DNA of 64,000 bases from Giardia muris (lineage: Eukaryota > Fornicata > Diplomonadida > Hexamitidae), in NCBI GenBank assembly GCA_006247105.1, contig CM016926.1:1860001-1924000 (forward strand). Direction: 5' to 3'. Made by a program: the position numbers and the translations under genes. Below the pieces are notes generated by a model. It worked only from the letters and a program-made list of their open reading frames with translations. It searched no databases and was not told the DNA's origin. Of this stretch, positions 44,601 to 53,000 are shown piece by piece. Positions within the stretch are counted from its first letter, which is position 1, and each line of letters opens with the position of its first letter.

Positions 44601-46559
44601 GAGATCAAGAGTACTACAGGGCCAGAAAGACAGACCAGACGTCGCTCTCAGTCCTGTTCCTTGCGTGCCCACAGACTTAACCATCCGATCCTTCCTCCCC
44701 AAAACCCTCTCTTGGACCATCTTGACCAGCTATTGGATGAGTATTTGCAGGCTCTACATGACGTCAAGCAGCATGAACGCCAACGAGCACGTACTGCGGC
44801 GGAGCAATCAGATGGGAGCATAGCTTGCAAGACTTCAAACACACATCTAAAGAACTCGCTCCTTAGCTTACTGCCACCTCCAGCCCCTCGCCCCGCTATT
44901 ACAACGCTCCAGATCTATGAAGGGACGATACCCGGGGCCCTCTTCTTTATGCTCGCGCGCTTGTCAGAAGACTCGGCAAGGACGGAAACCACATTCTGTG
45001 ACCCTAGCAAAGACGAGGATGTCATAGCCCTTCTCTTAGAGTTCCGGGACGTTCATACTCGAGCCCTTGTTGACGCGCTTCTCATATACTCCGCAGGAGT
45101 ATCCATCTATGATGTTGGAGTGGGCGTCTGGAGATACGCAATAGAACGTGGTCTAGATTTCCAGGAGTCATATAGCCAGCTCCTAGTGGGTCATTTCCAG
45201 AACCAGGAGCGAGGAGCATCATCGACTGAGGGTTGCGATGATGATCCAACTACTGGGATGGTGACTCCAAACGACTGGCACAATTCAATGGCTCCGAGCC
45301 CCCTCACAACGAGCTTTGGAGAATCTATAGATCAGCCAGACTTACACATACGCCCATATCAATCGACACAACGCAATTGGGAGACGACCCCACTCCCATC
45401 ATCTCACACTTCGATTCATAGCCGTGACGGACAGTCCCAATTTGAGCATCACCATCATAGCATCCTGGGGATTCCACAGAAGGGTCATGGACATCCAGAT
45501 AACTTGCTTGATAGCGTATCTTGCAGGCTCTCGGCAGTGGCGGCTCAAGTTGATCTCAACATCCAGCATGCGAAAATCTATGGTGACCAGCTACTTGATT
45601 TCAATCGAGTAGGTATCACGAAAGAATTTGCTCGGCTTGATGAAGCTTCCGTCTCAGACTTGGATGTGCCTAGTCGAGTGGAGATCCGTGCTCCTTGTAC
45701 CACTCGTAGTGTCAAAGGAGTCTTTGCAACCATCCGTACCGGAAATACTCGAGGAACACAACAATTTGAACGTCCTCGTAGTAGGGTCATGTCTCATACA
45801 CGTCTTGGTTCTATGGTTATGACGGCCGAAGATGAGTCAATGCACCACGACTCAAGTGCCGCAGTACGGCGCCAATGTTCATTCTTACTCGGGCTTCACG
45901 AACCCGTTATTAACCCCATTGGAAGTCTTCTCTCCACGGATCGACAGACCTCGGCTGCCCTTCTTTGGCATGTATCCGACCGTCTGAAAGACCATCCCGG
46001 CCTCAACACTTACTCCATTAGCTGGGCCATTCAGGAGAGTATCGACCGTGTTCGTAGGGACATCGTGGGGTCGAAGCTCGGAGAACTACAGGCCAGCATG
46101 AAGGACCTTTTGAGGCACGACGAATTGGAAAGTGAGCGTACAGATGAGTCTGACGAGGAGAGTCAACGACGTGTGTGTAGGGCGCAGCTGCCCGACTTTC
46201 AGGTTGATGGGGCCACCGTCACGAACAGTATAAGTTGTTCAGAATACTCTACACGGTCTGATTTGAACCTGAATTCGGAGCTGGATGACTCGTCCTTCAA
46301 CGAGGACATCTTTCGCCATGAACCGAGCACTACTCCCGTGAAGCCACCAATCATAGACGGAGTTAGCCTGTCCTTGAAGCTCGGAAACCAGGCCACGGAT
46401 ACCCTAGTAATCCCTGGGCTCTCTCTTGAAACGACGGTCCCGACGCTCCAAGAAGTATTTGAGGTCCAGACCACGCGTCCGACGACCTGCACTGTTAGTA
46501 ACTGCAGCATCTCCATTGGGGAGTATAGCAGTAAGAGCTCCTACTCGGAGGACCAATAA
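41628..46559 (+). CDS. Large degenerate protein kinase (probable pseudokinase)
   Basis: This 1643-aa protein has a protein-kinase domain spread over about residues 65-700 because of long insertions. The Gly loop GRGAYANV is at 73-80. The VAIK Lys is replaced by Arg (AAMR, R95). The catalytic loop reads HQDIKLEN near 308-315, and the Mg-binding DFG reads DFD near 400. The TYGTP-APE region is present near 586-597, followed by DAWQFGVLVYHAL. An insertion of ~80 residues separates HQD and DFD, and ~180 separate DFD and APE. With Lys and DFG-Gly altered, catalysis is doubtful. The C-terminal ~900 residues are polar and unrecognised. The frame is open upstream to 41499; start 41628 is chosen because it lies beyond the divergent ARID ATG. 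The TAA abuts the BRF1 ATG. Confidence 0.75.
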   Translation: MEDSLASSSRTVTWPGMPGDRGEDEPHGYIFAALFSPFIPSLKHTTVRDRIWVTRTAQGNICINEWIIQRTIGRGAYANVRLCTNPLTEEKAAMRLVNRVALHRKILSSERADLFLWNCARVMDLLSNRHPAILELLEVMYHPFNHEVTSYSLVNHPFLHPCYAIGRFHISPMSIPPSLEEFFGHSFTDPTICCRVPLRVINQFPHVMEENSSTLGMPSCQRQTGLKSASIKLKQGVVVSGSEASSTPRIAPHTGHNVPSYSENFVYVVEHCDGGSLGETLRSLPFPRLLQLLYQVADALAYMHFTGIVHQDIKLENVLCIRTPNRKTQRLIDLAQRSSHHLSLPLLFWTQGSGSVDHILSHDADERHARLDTTFRALLLDAHLYRPGISGDTQLNAKLADFDTAVILREREKAVVHLSDLLRDYTGWLASIEPKCVRDSSFARSRTASSVTGLAEENYDNMPSGAENLLFRCSSTGGFASPGPDGQDRLSTVHCPLLLELSIPSTADTSERRTPRSFGDLDNDILFLLHTRVEALEMDIAEACLSIQHAARPKRILKWLQDYMGPRRELLLTPALAPETSFICETYGTPNILAPESRHDYNAGFQHSFSAVHADAWQFGVLVYHALTNTVRRSPVPRNSATAFALCHHFGILVADLICGLLDGTPSQRYTMFETYLHPVFNAKNFPYTFPDEHVEPSGISDTCCIMARLQTHIAAYRAANTTLHVDIHRLRQYHLWVTLRRRQTVVRNNRHHLRRNSVDNSYLVTACDAERVGVALWNIAHRVSTHVQGDIRITADPYGGYRGAARRLKVARGGQLPSFRSMGDLTKQNFETDEKKSKTTPLHDGGTDSSDALAREPGRRLIHCQGYTDLGTLEQTETPSSKNSRTTMRKHTSHSLSKRRSTCAQSVPYLYEAPDSSKDLLLRELIAFERFADSIPLPSADPRHLRLGTRLRQTLLLNTIRGSIIYQSCLDCSSDMILAYAKGAFQRIIGEIKSTTGPERQTRRRSQSCSLRAHRLNHPILPPQNPLLDHLDQLLDEYLQALHDVKQHERQRARTAAEQSDGSIACKTSNTHLKNSLLSLLPPPAPRPAITTLQIYEGTIPGALFFMLARLSEDSARTETTFCDPSKDEDVIALLLEFRDVHTRALVDALLIYSAGVSIYDVGVGVWRYAIERGLDFQESYSQLLVGHFQNQERGASSTEGCDDDPTTGMVTPNDWHNSMAPSPLTTSFGESIDQPDLHIRPYQSTQRNWETTPLPSSHTSIHSRDGQSQFEHHHHSILGIPQKGHGHPDNLLDSVSCRLSAVAAQVDLNIQHAKIYGDQLLDFNRVGITKEFARLDEASVSDLDVPSRVEIRAPCTTRSVKGVFATIRTGNTRGTQQFERPRSRVMSHTRLGSMVMTAEDESMHHDSSAAVRRQCSFLLGLHEPVINPIGSLLSTDRQTSAALLWHVSDRLKDHPGLNTYSISWAIQESIDRVRRDIVGSKLGELQASMKDLLRHDELESERTDESDEESQRRVCRAQLPDFQVDGATVTNSISCSEYSTRSDLNLNSELDDSSFNEDIFRHEPSTTPVKPPIIDGVSLSLKLGNQATDTLVIPGLSLETTVPTLQEVFEVQTTRPTTCTVSNCSISIGEYSSKSSYSEDQ

Positions 46560-47975
46560 ATGAATGCCTGTTCGTGCTGTGGGAGTACGGACCTTGTTAC
46601 AAATGTGGCCCAGGCGAGCGTCATGTGCCGGACTTGTGGCAACGTCGTCTCGGAAAGTGGGATCGTCAACGAGTTACAGTTCTATGAGGATCGTGGTGCC
46701 GTCTCTTTGGCAGGACAGTTCTTTAGCACAGATGGGGCTGTTGGAGGGTATACGACATCCTCCTCACGGAGTCGGACGATCGAACAGTTCCGACGGCAGC
46801 TTCAGGAGATGGCAACGACGCTGAATCTACCCAGTCATTATCCTGAACGTGCTAAAGCGATGTATCAGGCATGTCTCAGTCAGAAGTTCACACGAGGGCG
46901 GAAGAACCGGGTTCTTGCGGCGGCCCTCCTATACATAGTTGGAAGGCGAGAGAATTCAAGTCACTTACTGATAGATTATGCAGACATGCTTGGAGTCTCT
47001 GTCTATGACCTAAGTCGATATATTGTTGGCTACCTCCGCCTAACGAAGGACCAGCTTCCTCCCCAGGACCCCCAGCTCTTCGTCGCACGTTTCGTCTATT
47101 CGATCGTCGAGACTCATATCAAGCCAACCTTCACTCCAACGACCAATCAGATGCGACCCTTCGCCTCGGTGGCAATACATTCTGTGGACCAGCTCTGCGA
47201 GCTGGCGATTCGGGTAGCGAGGAACGTCCTGAAGCGTTGCATCGCCTGTAACTTACACGTCGGAAGGCTTCCATCGGGGATCGTTGGGGCTTGCATCTAC
47301 ATTGCCCTAAAGGCGCTAAACTATGGTCTAGGGATACACCAGATCAGCCATTGTGTCTTCTGCTCGTCCGTGACGGTCGAGCGGCGGCTCCAGGAAATTG
47401 AGGAGCACGAGGTCTTCTCTTTCTTGACGATAGAGCAGCTCCTTGAGGAGGATGTTGCAAGCGCCGTGGAGTATCCCGTCGTCCAATGCTTACCTCCAAG
47501 CGTCCGCTTCACTCGGCTTCGCGAGCAACTTAGTGCTGAACGGATGGCTCGCTTGCAACGGGCGACGGCTACGACGAGCACAGTGGGGTTACCAATTGAC
47601 TTAAGCCTTGCAGACCACGTCGATATCGATCAATACGTGGCCCCCGAGCCCGTGCGGAAGGCAAACTGCCGGCTCTTCGACGCGGAATATGGGCCTGAGT
47701 ATGAGTTACTCCTACGGCGTTATGAAGAAGAGCAACAACCGAGACGGATACGACGGTCCCGGGTGGGATCATCCGAAACTGCCGCCGCCGCGATTGCGGA
47801 GTCCCGTGCCTTGCCGGCTGCAATGCGTGACGCCCTAGTCCCACTTCTCGAGGATGCGGAGGAGGAGGCCGACACAAGAGCTATACAGGGCCCCGCGATC
47901 GACGAGGGCTCCCACCTTCATGACGAATACATCGACGACCTCGGAGACGAGCTCCTATACACAGACGTTTGGTAG
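46560..47975 (+). CDS. BRF1: BRF1, TFIIB-related subunit of TFIIIB
   Basis: BRF1 recruits RNA polymerase III to tRNA and 5S genes with TBP and BDP1. The 471-aa product begins with a TFIIB-type zinc ribbon (CSCCGS at 4-9, CRTCGNVVSESGIV near 22-35). Two cyclin-like repeats follow: RGRKNRVLAAALLYIVGRREN near residue 106 and VGRLPSGIVGACIYIALKAL near 238, the latter with the GRxPSGxxGAxxxxA signature typical of BRF1 rather than TFIIB. An acidic C terminus follows. The ATG begins at the base after the kinase TAA. Its TAG overlaps an AGTAAA (47974-47979), the Giardia poly(A) signal. Confidence 0.88.
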   Translation: MNACSCCGSTDLVTNVAQASVMCRTCGNVVSESGIVNELQFYEDRGAVSLAGQFFSTDGAVGGYTTSSSRSRTIEQFRRQLQEMATTLNLPSHYPERAKAMYQACLSQKFTRGRKNRVLAAALLYIVGRRENSSHLLIDYADMLGVSVYDLSRYIVGYLRLTKDQLPPQDPQLFVARFVYSIVETHIKPTFTPTTNQMRPFASVAIHSVDQLCELAIRVARNVLKRCIACNLHVGRLPSGIVGACIYIALKALNYGLGIHQISHCVFCSSVTVERRLQEIEEHEVFSFLTIEQLLEEDVASAVEYPVVQCLPPSVRFTRLREQLSAERMARLQRATATTSTVGLPIDLSLADHVDIDQYVAPEPVRKANCRLFDAEYGPEYELLLRRYEEEQQPRRIRRSRVGSSETAAAAIAESRALPAAMRDALVPLLEDAEEEADTRAIQGPAIDEGSHLHDEYIDDLGDELLYTDVW

Positions 47976-47979
47976 TAAA
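47974..47979 (+). terminator. AGTAAA poly(A) signal overlapping the BRF1 stop
   Basis: AGTAAA overlaps the last two bases of the BRF1 TAG. The following A-rich run (AAAAAGAAGG) leads straight into the DNAAF11 start at 47989, so the same 16 bases probably serve as 3' signal and initiator. Confidence 0.6.
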
Positions 47980-47988
47980 AAAGAAGGT

Positions 47989-49116
47989 ATGGTTCGGATC
48001 ACCCCCGAACTGTTGCGGAAGCGCTCCGAGCACAACGAGGGTGTCCTCAGCACCCTCGAGGAGATAGCCCTCCACCAGTTCAAGATCCGACAGATAGAGG
48101 TGATTGACGAGTGTTGTCCACGGCTTCAAATCCTCCTGCTGCAAAGCAACAAGATCAGGCGCATCGAGAACCTCAAGCGGCTCCGCGAGCTCAAGTACCT
48201 GAACCTTGCGCTCAACCGCATCACAAAGCTCGAGAATCTTGAGACCCTCGAGTCGTTGGAGAAACTTGATTTAACCGCAAATCAGATCCACAATTATCGT
48301 GATTTCCGGTCTCTCTCGGGGCTTACGCGCCTACGGGAGCTCTTCGTCATGGGAAACCCACTCCAGCAATATCCATATTGGCGCGAGTTCCTGATCGTTG
48401 TCATCCCTTCTTTAGCCGCGCTTGATGGTCGAGCTATCACGCGTGAGGACCGCATCATGGCGAGTGACGTCTGCCGGAACCATCGGGAAGAGATAGCTGC
48501 GATTGCGTTCGACGCGAAGGTACCGGACTGGGAAGCAGAAAGTGATAACAGCGATTATGAGGACAGAGATGCTAGCGTGAAGATAAAAAGGGCGGCGGAG
48601 GAGACGGCAAAGGGTGCCTACGATGCACGTTCAGTCCCACGTGAACGTCCTTCAAGAACTATCAACCCAGAGCTTGGGCGAGTTCAGCAATATAATGAGC
48701 TTGGATTCAAGTTCTGGTTCGATGAACTGCCAAGAACTGGGGAGCTCGTTTGTTGTGTCGCCCTACCGGTCCATTTGCCGACGGATAGTGTGGACGTAGA
48801 CGTCGATGCCGTCTCGATCCTTCTGGTTAGCAAGGAGAGTGGCCGGCAGATGCAACTTGCTCTTCCTCACGAGGTCTATATGGAGCGTGTCCGATGTGTA
48901 CGAGTCAAGGCGACCGGGGTCTTGAAGATCTACATGAAGGTCTTATTCCCCGAGCGTCTTCGGCAATATGAGATCCGGCCAGTCACTGAGACGAAGACGA
49001 TAACGGTCTTGGAAAGTGTGGTCTCAACCCAATATGGGACTTCAAAGGCTGCTTATGAGCAGGACGAAGAAGATGAGGGTAGCCTCCCCTCGGACCTTCC
49101 CGATCTTCTTGGATGA
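47989..49116 (+). CDS. DNAAF11: DNAAF11 / LRRC6 (tilB) dynein arm assembly factor
   Basis: DNAAF11 is a cytosolic factor for pre-assembly of axonemal dynein arms. The 375-aa product matches it closely: MVRITPELLRKRSEHNEGVL, a STLEEIALHQFKIRQIEVID segment, LRRs at about residues 40-125 (LQILLLQSNKIRRIENL, LKYLNLALNRITKLENL, LEKLDLTANQI), the LFVMGNPLQQYPYWREFLI LRR cap, and LDGRAITREDRI. A C-terminal p23/CS-like beta region (about 225-335) includes GFKFWFDELP and VRVKATGVLKIYMKVLFP. The frame is open upstream to 47854, inside BRF1; the family N terminus fixes 47989. It is convergent with a CFAP97-family gene 53 bp away. Confidence 0.92.
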   Translation: MVRITPELLRKRSEHNEGVLSTLEEIALHQFKIRQIEVIDECCPRLQILLLQSNKIRRIENLKRLRELKYLNLALNRITKLENLETLESLEKLDLTANQIHNYRDFRSLSGLTRLRELFVMGNPLQQYPYWREFLIVVIPSLAALDGRAITREDRIMASDVCRNHREEIAAIAFDAKVPDWEAESDNSDYEDRDASVKIKRAAEETAKGAYDARSVPRERPSRTINPELGRVQQYNELGFKFWFDELPRTGELVCCVALPVHLPTDSVDVDVDAVSILLVSKESGRQMQLALPHEVYMERVRCVRVKATGVLKIYMKVLFPERLRQYEIRPVTETKTITVLESVVSTQYGTSKAAYEQDEEDEGSLPSDLPDLLG

Positions 49117-49169
49117 TAATGGTGATGATGATAACGGTTCTAAGAGAGGACTTCACTTCCTTTCCCAAG

Positions 49170-49994
49170 TCATTGCCCGATCGCGTCGGTTAAGAACGTG
49201 TTTCCACGCGGTTCCTTATCGAGGACTGCTGCCGCAAAATCGTCGTCATCGTAATCATCCCGATAGTCGTATTCCTCAACGGGGTGCTCCGGTGGCTTGG
49301 GTGGTGAAGGCTGTTGCCTCAAGTCCTCGGTATTGAATCTGTCGTCGGAAGTTATGCTCCCACTGTCCGCTAACGCCTCCTGAATCCGCCCTCGCATGTA
49401 TCCTGAACTATCTCCAACGCTAGCCTTGCCAAACTGACTATTCCTGACCGAGGGAGCATACCCACTCGTGTTCCCAACTCGAGACGCGCGTGAGGCCCGT
49501 CCACTGCTACCGATGGAGCTACGGCTCATCGAAATCTGGACTGGGTACTCACAGAGGTGTTCGAGAGCACGCCTGGACTCGATGAACTCCGTCTCAAGCT
49601 GATGGACCGAGTGGTGCGGCTTCACCGCGATGAGCTTGTTGTGAATGCGTTGGTTCTCGGCCTCGATCTCCTTAACCCGCTTCTCGCGTTGCAGAATATT
49701 CAAAGATTTCGGGCCTTGCTGCTTCAGGTGGCAGTCGATACGCGCCGGATGACGTAGCTCGTTGTGGTAGTCGATCCTCTGGAGCAGTATCCGGTTCTCG
49801 CGATTAATCCGCTCCAACCGTTCGCTCTCGGCGTGCATCTTCTTCGATCGGCACTCAAGGTGCATCTGCCGAGGCGGGGTCTTGTTATCGACAGCCGCAC
49901 GCATCGAGTCACGCTTCTTTACGTGCGCCTTCTTGTCCCTCTCGGCCCAGATCTTCTGCAGGTACTTTGAGGCGACGGGGGTAGCGCGATCCAT
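49170..49994 (-). CDS. CFAP97-family (Hemingway-like) flagellar protein
   Basis: CFAP97/Hemingway proteins are cilia- and flagella-associated and needed for axoneme assembly or stability. The N-terminal 130 residues match the KIAA1430/CFAP97 domain: SKYLQKIWAERDKKAHVKKR at 9-28, then NKTPPRQMHLE, SKKMHAESERLERINRENR and ILLQRI near 50-75, and a second helix EIEAENQRIHNKL near 110. The remaining ~140 residues are Ser/Arg-rich then Asp/Tyr-rich and look disordered. The 274-aa size suits the CFAP97D type. The start MDRATPVASKYLQ lies just before the conserved motif and faces the giant membrane gene across 11 bp. It is tail-to-tail with DNAAF11, another flagellar gene. Confidence 0.75.
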   Translation of the reverse strand: MDRATPVASKYLQKIWAERDKKAHVKKRDSMRAAVDNKTPPRQMHLECRSKKMHAESERLERINRENRILLQRIDYHNELRHPARIDCHLKQQGPKSLNILQREKRVKEIEAENQRIHNKLIAVKPHHSVHQLETEFIESRRALEHLCEYPVQISMSRSSIGSSGRASRASRVGNTSGYAPSVRNSQFGKASVGDSSGYMRGRIQEALADSGSITSDDRFNTEDLRQQPSPPKPPEHPVEEYDYRDDYDDDDFAAAVLDKEPRGNTFLTDAIGQ

Positions 49995-50005
49995 TTTGGT
50001 TTTTG
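49995..50005. promoter_or_regulatory. 11-bp divergent promoter
   Basis: TTTGGTTTTTG is the entire space between the divergent ATGs of the CFAP97-family gene (49994, -) and the giant membrane protein gene (50006, +). Both starts are supported: one by family alignment, the other by an immediate signal peptide. Confidence 0.65.
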
Positions 50006-53000
50006 ATGGTATGTTTGCTCCTCTTAGTCGACCTAGTTATCGCATCTCTCTTCCTTGAGGGCTTCCAGACCTGGTCCACGCGCCTTGACGCGTACCTCCA
50101 GAAAGACCCCCAGACGGCACATCTCATTGCCCAGGCAACAGCCCTATCCCCGCCTACTTTTGTCTACGACCCGCCCATCTCTCTTTTCCCTGTCTATCAT
50201 GCAATTGCGTATCGCTTTTACCCAGCACAGACCCCATTAACGAAGGCCATGGAAGGGCTCATCTCCCTTTGGAAGGAGCTCTCAAAGTCTTCATTTGACC
50301 TTACTGACCCAAAGTATCGGCGTACAGGTGCGTACGCGCTCGATCAGTACATTAGATCCGTCTTCCCCAACGGGGTTGATGTCTCGACCGAGCTCCTTCT
50401 TCCAGAGCAACTACTCCATACACTTTTCGCGACAGTTGCGCAGGGTGTGTACGACACGCTTTTGAGTGCGCACAACGTGACAGAGTGGCAAGCGGAGGCG
50501 GTGATGGGGCCTGCGTATGATAAGACAAGCGAGGTCTTGGATGACCCAATGTCTCTTCCAAGACTATGTGCTCTTGTAGGGTTCGACCAGCACAAATGCC
50601 TCTTTCTAATGCTCCGGGCGATAGAGCAGCCTGGCGCGGGGAACGACGCGCTGAGCCTTAACGAGTTGTACGAGACCCTCGTCTATCGATTGTTTGAAGA
50701 GGCCACCATTCCTTCTAAGCAAGTCCCAACGCAACGGGACGAGCAACGCTTCTGGGAGATATATGCTAGAATCGTCACAGATCCAAATACTGGCCATCCT
50801 TACAACACACATGAGCTCATCTTCGAGCTAGCGACCAAGCTGGTGGACCATCTGGGACTTCTGGACCCATCGTCAGTGGACGCCGTGGCCAAGCGGCTCG
50901 TGGTCCAGAACGTTAGCCTAACCCCCCTGAAACAGGTCCGCGATATTGTCACGACCCTAGTGAGCTACAAGGATTTATGTTTACGATGGTCGAGTGGCTA
51001 TCTTCAGGAGCCCCATAGCGCCTTTGGCTATCACTTCGAGTCTGGCCTTTATTTTAACCTTCAGTTGGCCGAGGAACTAAAAGAAGATCGTTTCTCAACG
51101 GTCCGGACGTACCACCAGACACGTTTCATCAAGCGTGATTACATCTTCGTCGTCACAAGCTGCTTGACACAGGACTGGGAGGATAACATTGAGGGATGCA
51201 TTGAGACGGTAGTCGAGCATCAGAAGCACCTCATCGAGACGCTTGCGACCAAGTACGACCGGATCTGGATCTACGCCTATAATCCTCTAAGAAACATGTA
51301 CTTGACACCGGAGTTTGTCATTCTTGAGGGCAAGAACCGTGCCACTTATGCACAAATCCACAACTATGGAGCTAATGAGTTCGAGAGCTTCTGGTTCCAT
51401 GACTTCATAGCATCCAGGTCGCTGGACGAGCTTCCCACGACTGCTTTCTATTATTGTTCCCGTACAACATTTTTGAATAAGATAGCGGATTGGCACGACT
51501 TTCTACAGGCCCAGTTGATCCCTGACGCATCGGAGGACCAGGAGCACATGTTTCTGAGACGAGTGCAGGGAGGGATTGTCTCAGCAAATTTCTTTAGTCT
51601 TATTTGCAAACTTGTTAACGTTTTGAATAACAAGGTGTATATCTGTGATGGTCCCTGTACGTATGCCGACGAGACCCGCGCGCGGATCGCCTCTGAGTAC
51701 GCGAACGCTTACGTCTTCTCCTATTCGACGAAGGACTTCTTCTCGATCGGAATTGAACAATATCTCGATATCCAACGACTTCGACAGCAGAAAGTTCACC
51801 TTTTTCCGGTCGTATACGGCCGGTGCTCCTTCTTGCCACCCTACTACATTGACTTCCCAGCAAACGCCTCGATGGGATCGGACTTCGATCGCCGTGCCAA
51901 ACGCTACACCTGTGAGGAGTACTCTCCATTAACCTCTTCCTTTTATTCCCCAACCCTTCGCAAAGACACAAGTCCCCTCATCAATTGGATAGCAGTTTAC
52001 TTATTCGGAGTAGTCCTTAACATTCGACCTGGCTTAACTCAGGCCCAGATGTACCTTCAACTCTACCCCCTCCTCTCCTTCTTGTTCACCCACGAGGACT
52101 CTCGGGCGGCGACCCCAGACCTTCCAGTTATCTACTTCAGCGTTGCGTCCGCCACGCTCACCTATCGAAAGCCCTTGGCTGCGACGGCGCGGCCTTGCGT
52201 CTCGCTTCTCGATCGACTATATTGTAGGTCTTCCCTCTGTAGTCGGTCCTGTTCAACTCGGCGGCTCTTAAACTCGAGCTACTCGACGACTCCTCCCGAG
52301 GGCTCCTTTAATCAATATCAGGGCATCCTGAGTAACGACCTCGACGTTTCAATGCTTATTGGCTCACCATTGAACCTGGGAGGTGATAGGATGAGCTACT
52401 TCAGAACGTACGTCTGGGAAGGTGACACTAGCTACTCCCTTCTGAACCCATATGCACAAGCGTTCTATCTCTGCGAGTTTGGAGGTGACACCGCTGCCTG
52501 TCCTCGCCAAAGTCACACGCGGTCATCCTTTCCGGAATTGCCAGTCTACCAGCTTCCACATGTCCAGCGGCGGACAGCGCTCCTGCTACCCGTCAGGGAG
52601 TTGATATACAACACGATAACGTCCACGATTTTCGCACGGGAGATGGGCATATTCAGGATCATCATGCAAAAGTATGGATCTCCTCATACCGCCTTCTACG
52701 GCTTCGACCTGCAACTCAACGAAAACCTCGTCTCCTTTCGCCGGTTGGCCACGCCCTCAATGAACGAGTGTTCCGTCGACGTTCTAGCTGACGGCTATAC
52801 GGTAACTCAGATACCTCCTGGTCAGCACCTGAACACTTTCCAGTCAGGTACGACCCTTTACTTTTCCCCATCCCACGTTACCCTCCGTGCCAAGTGCATG
52901 CTCTTCAATGGCACACGAATATGTTTTGATCCGAAGATGAAGTCCGGATTGAGCAGTGCGCAGGATCTAGCGCAGTTCTATATGAATAACATCCTACCCA

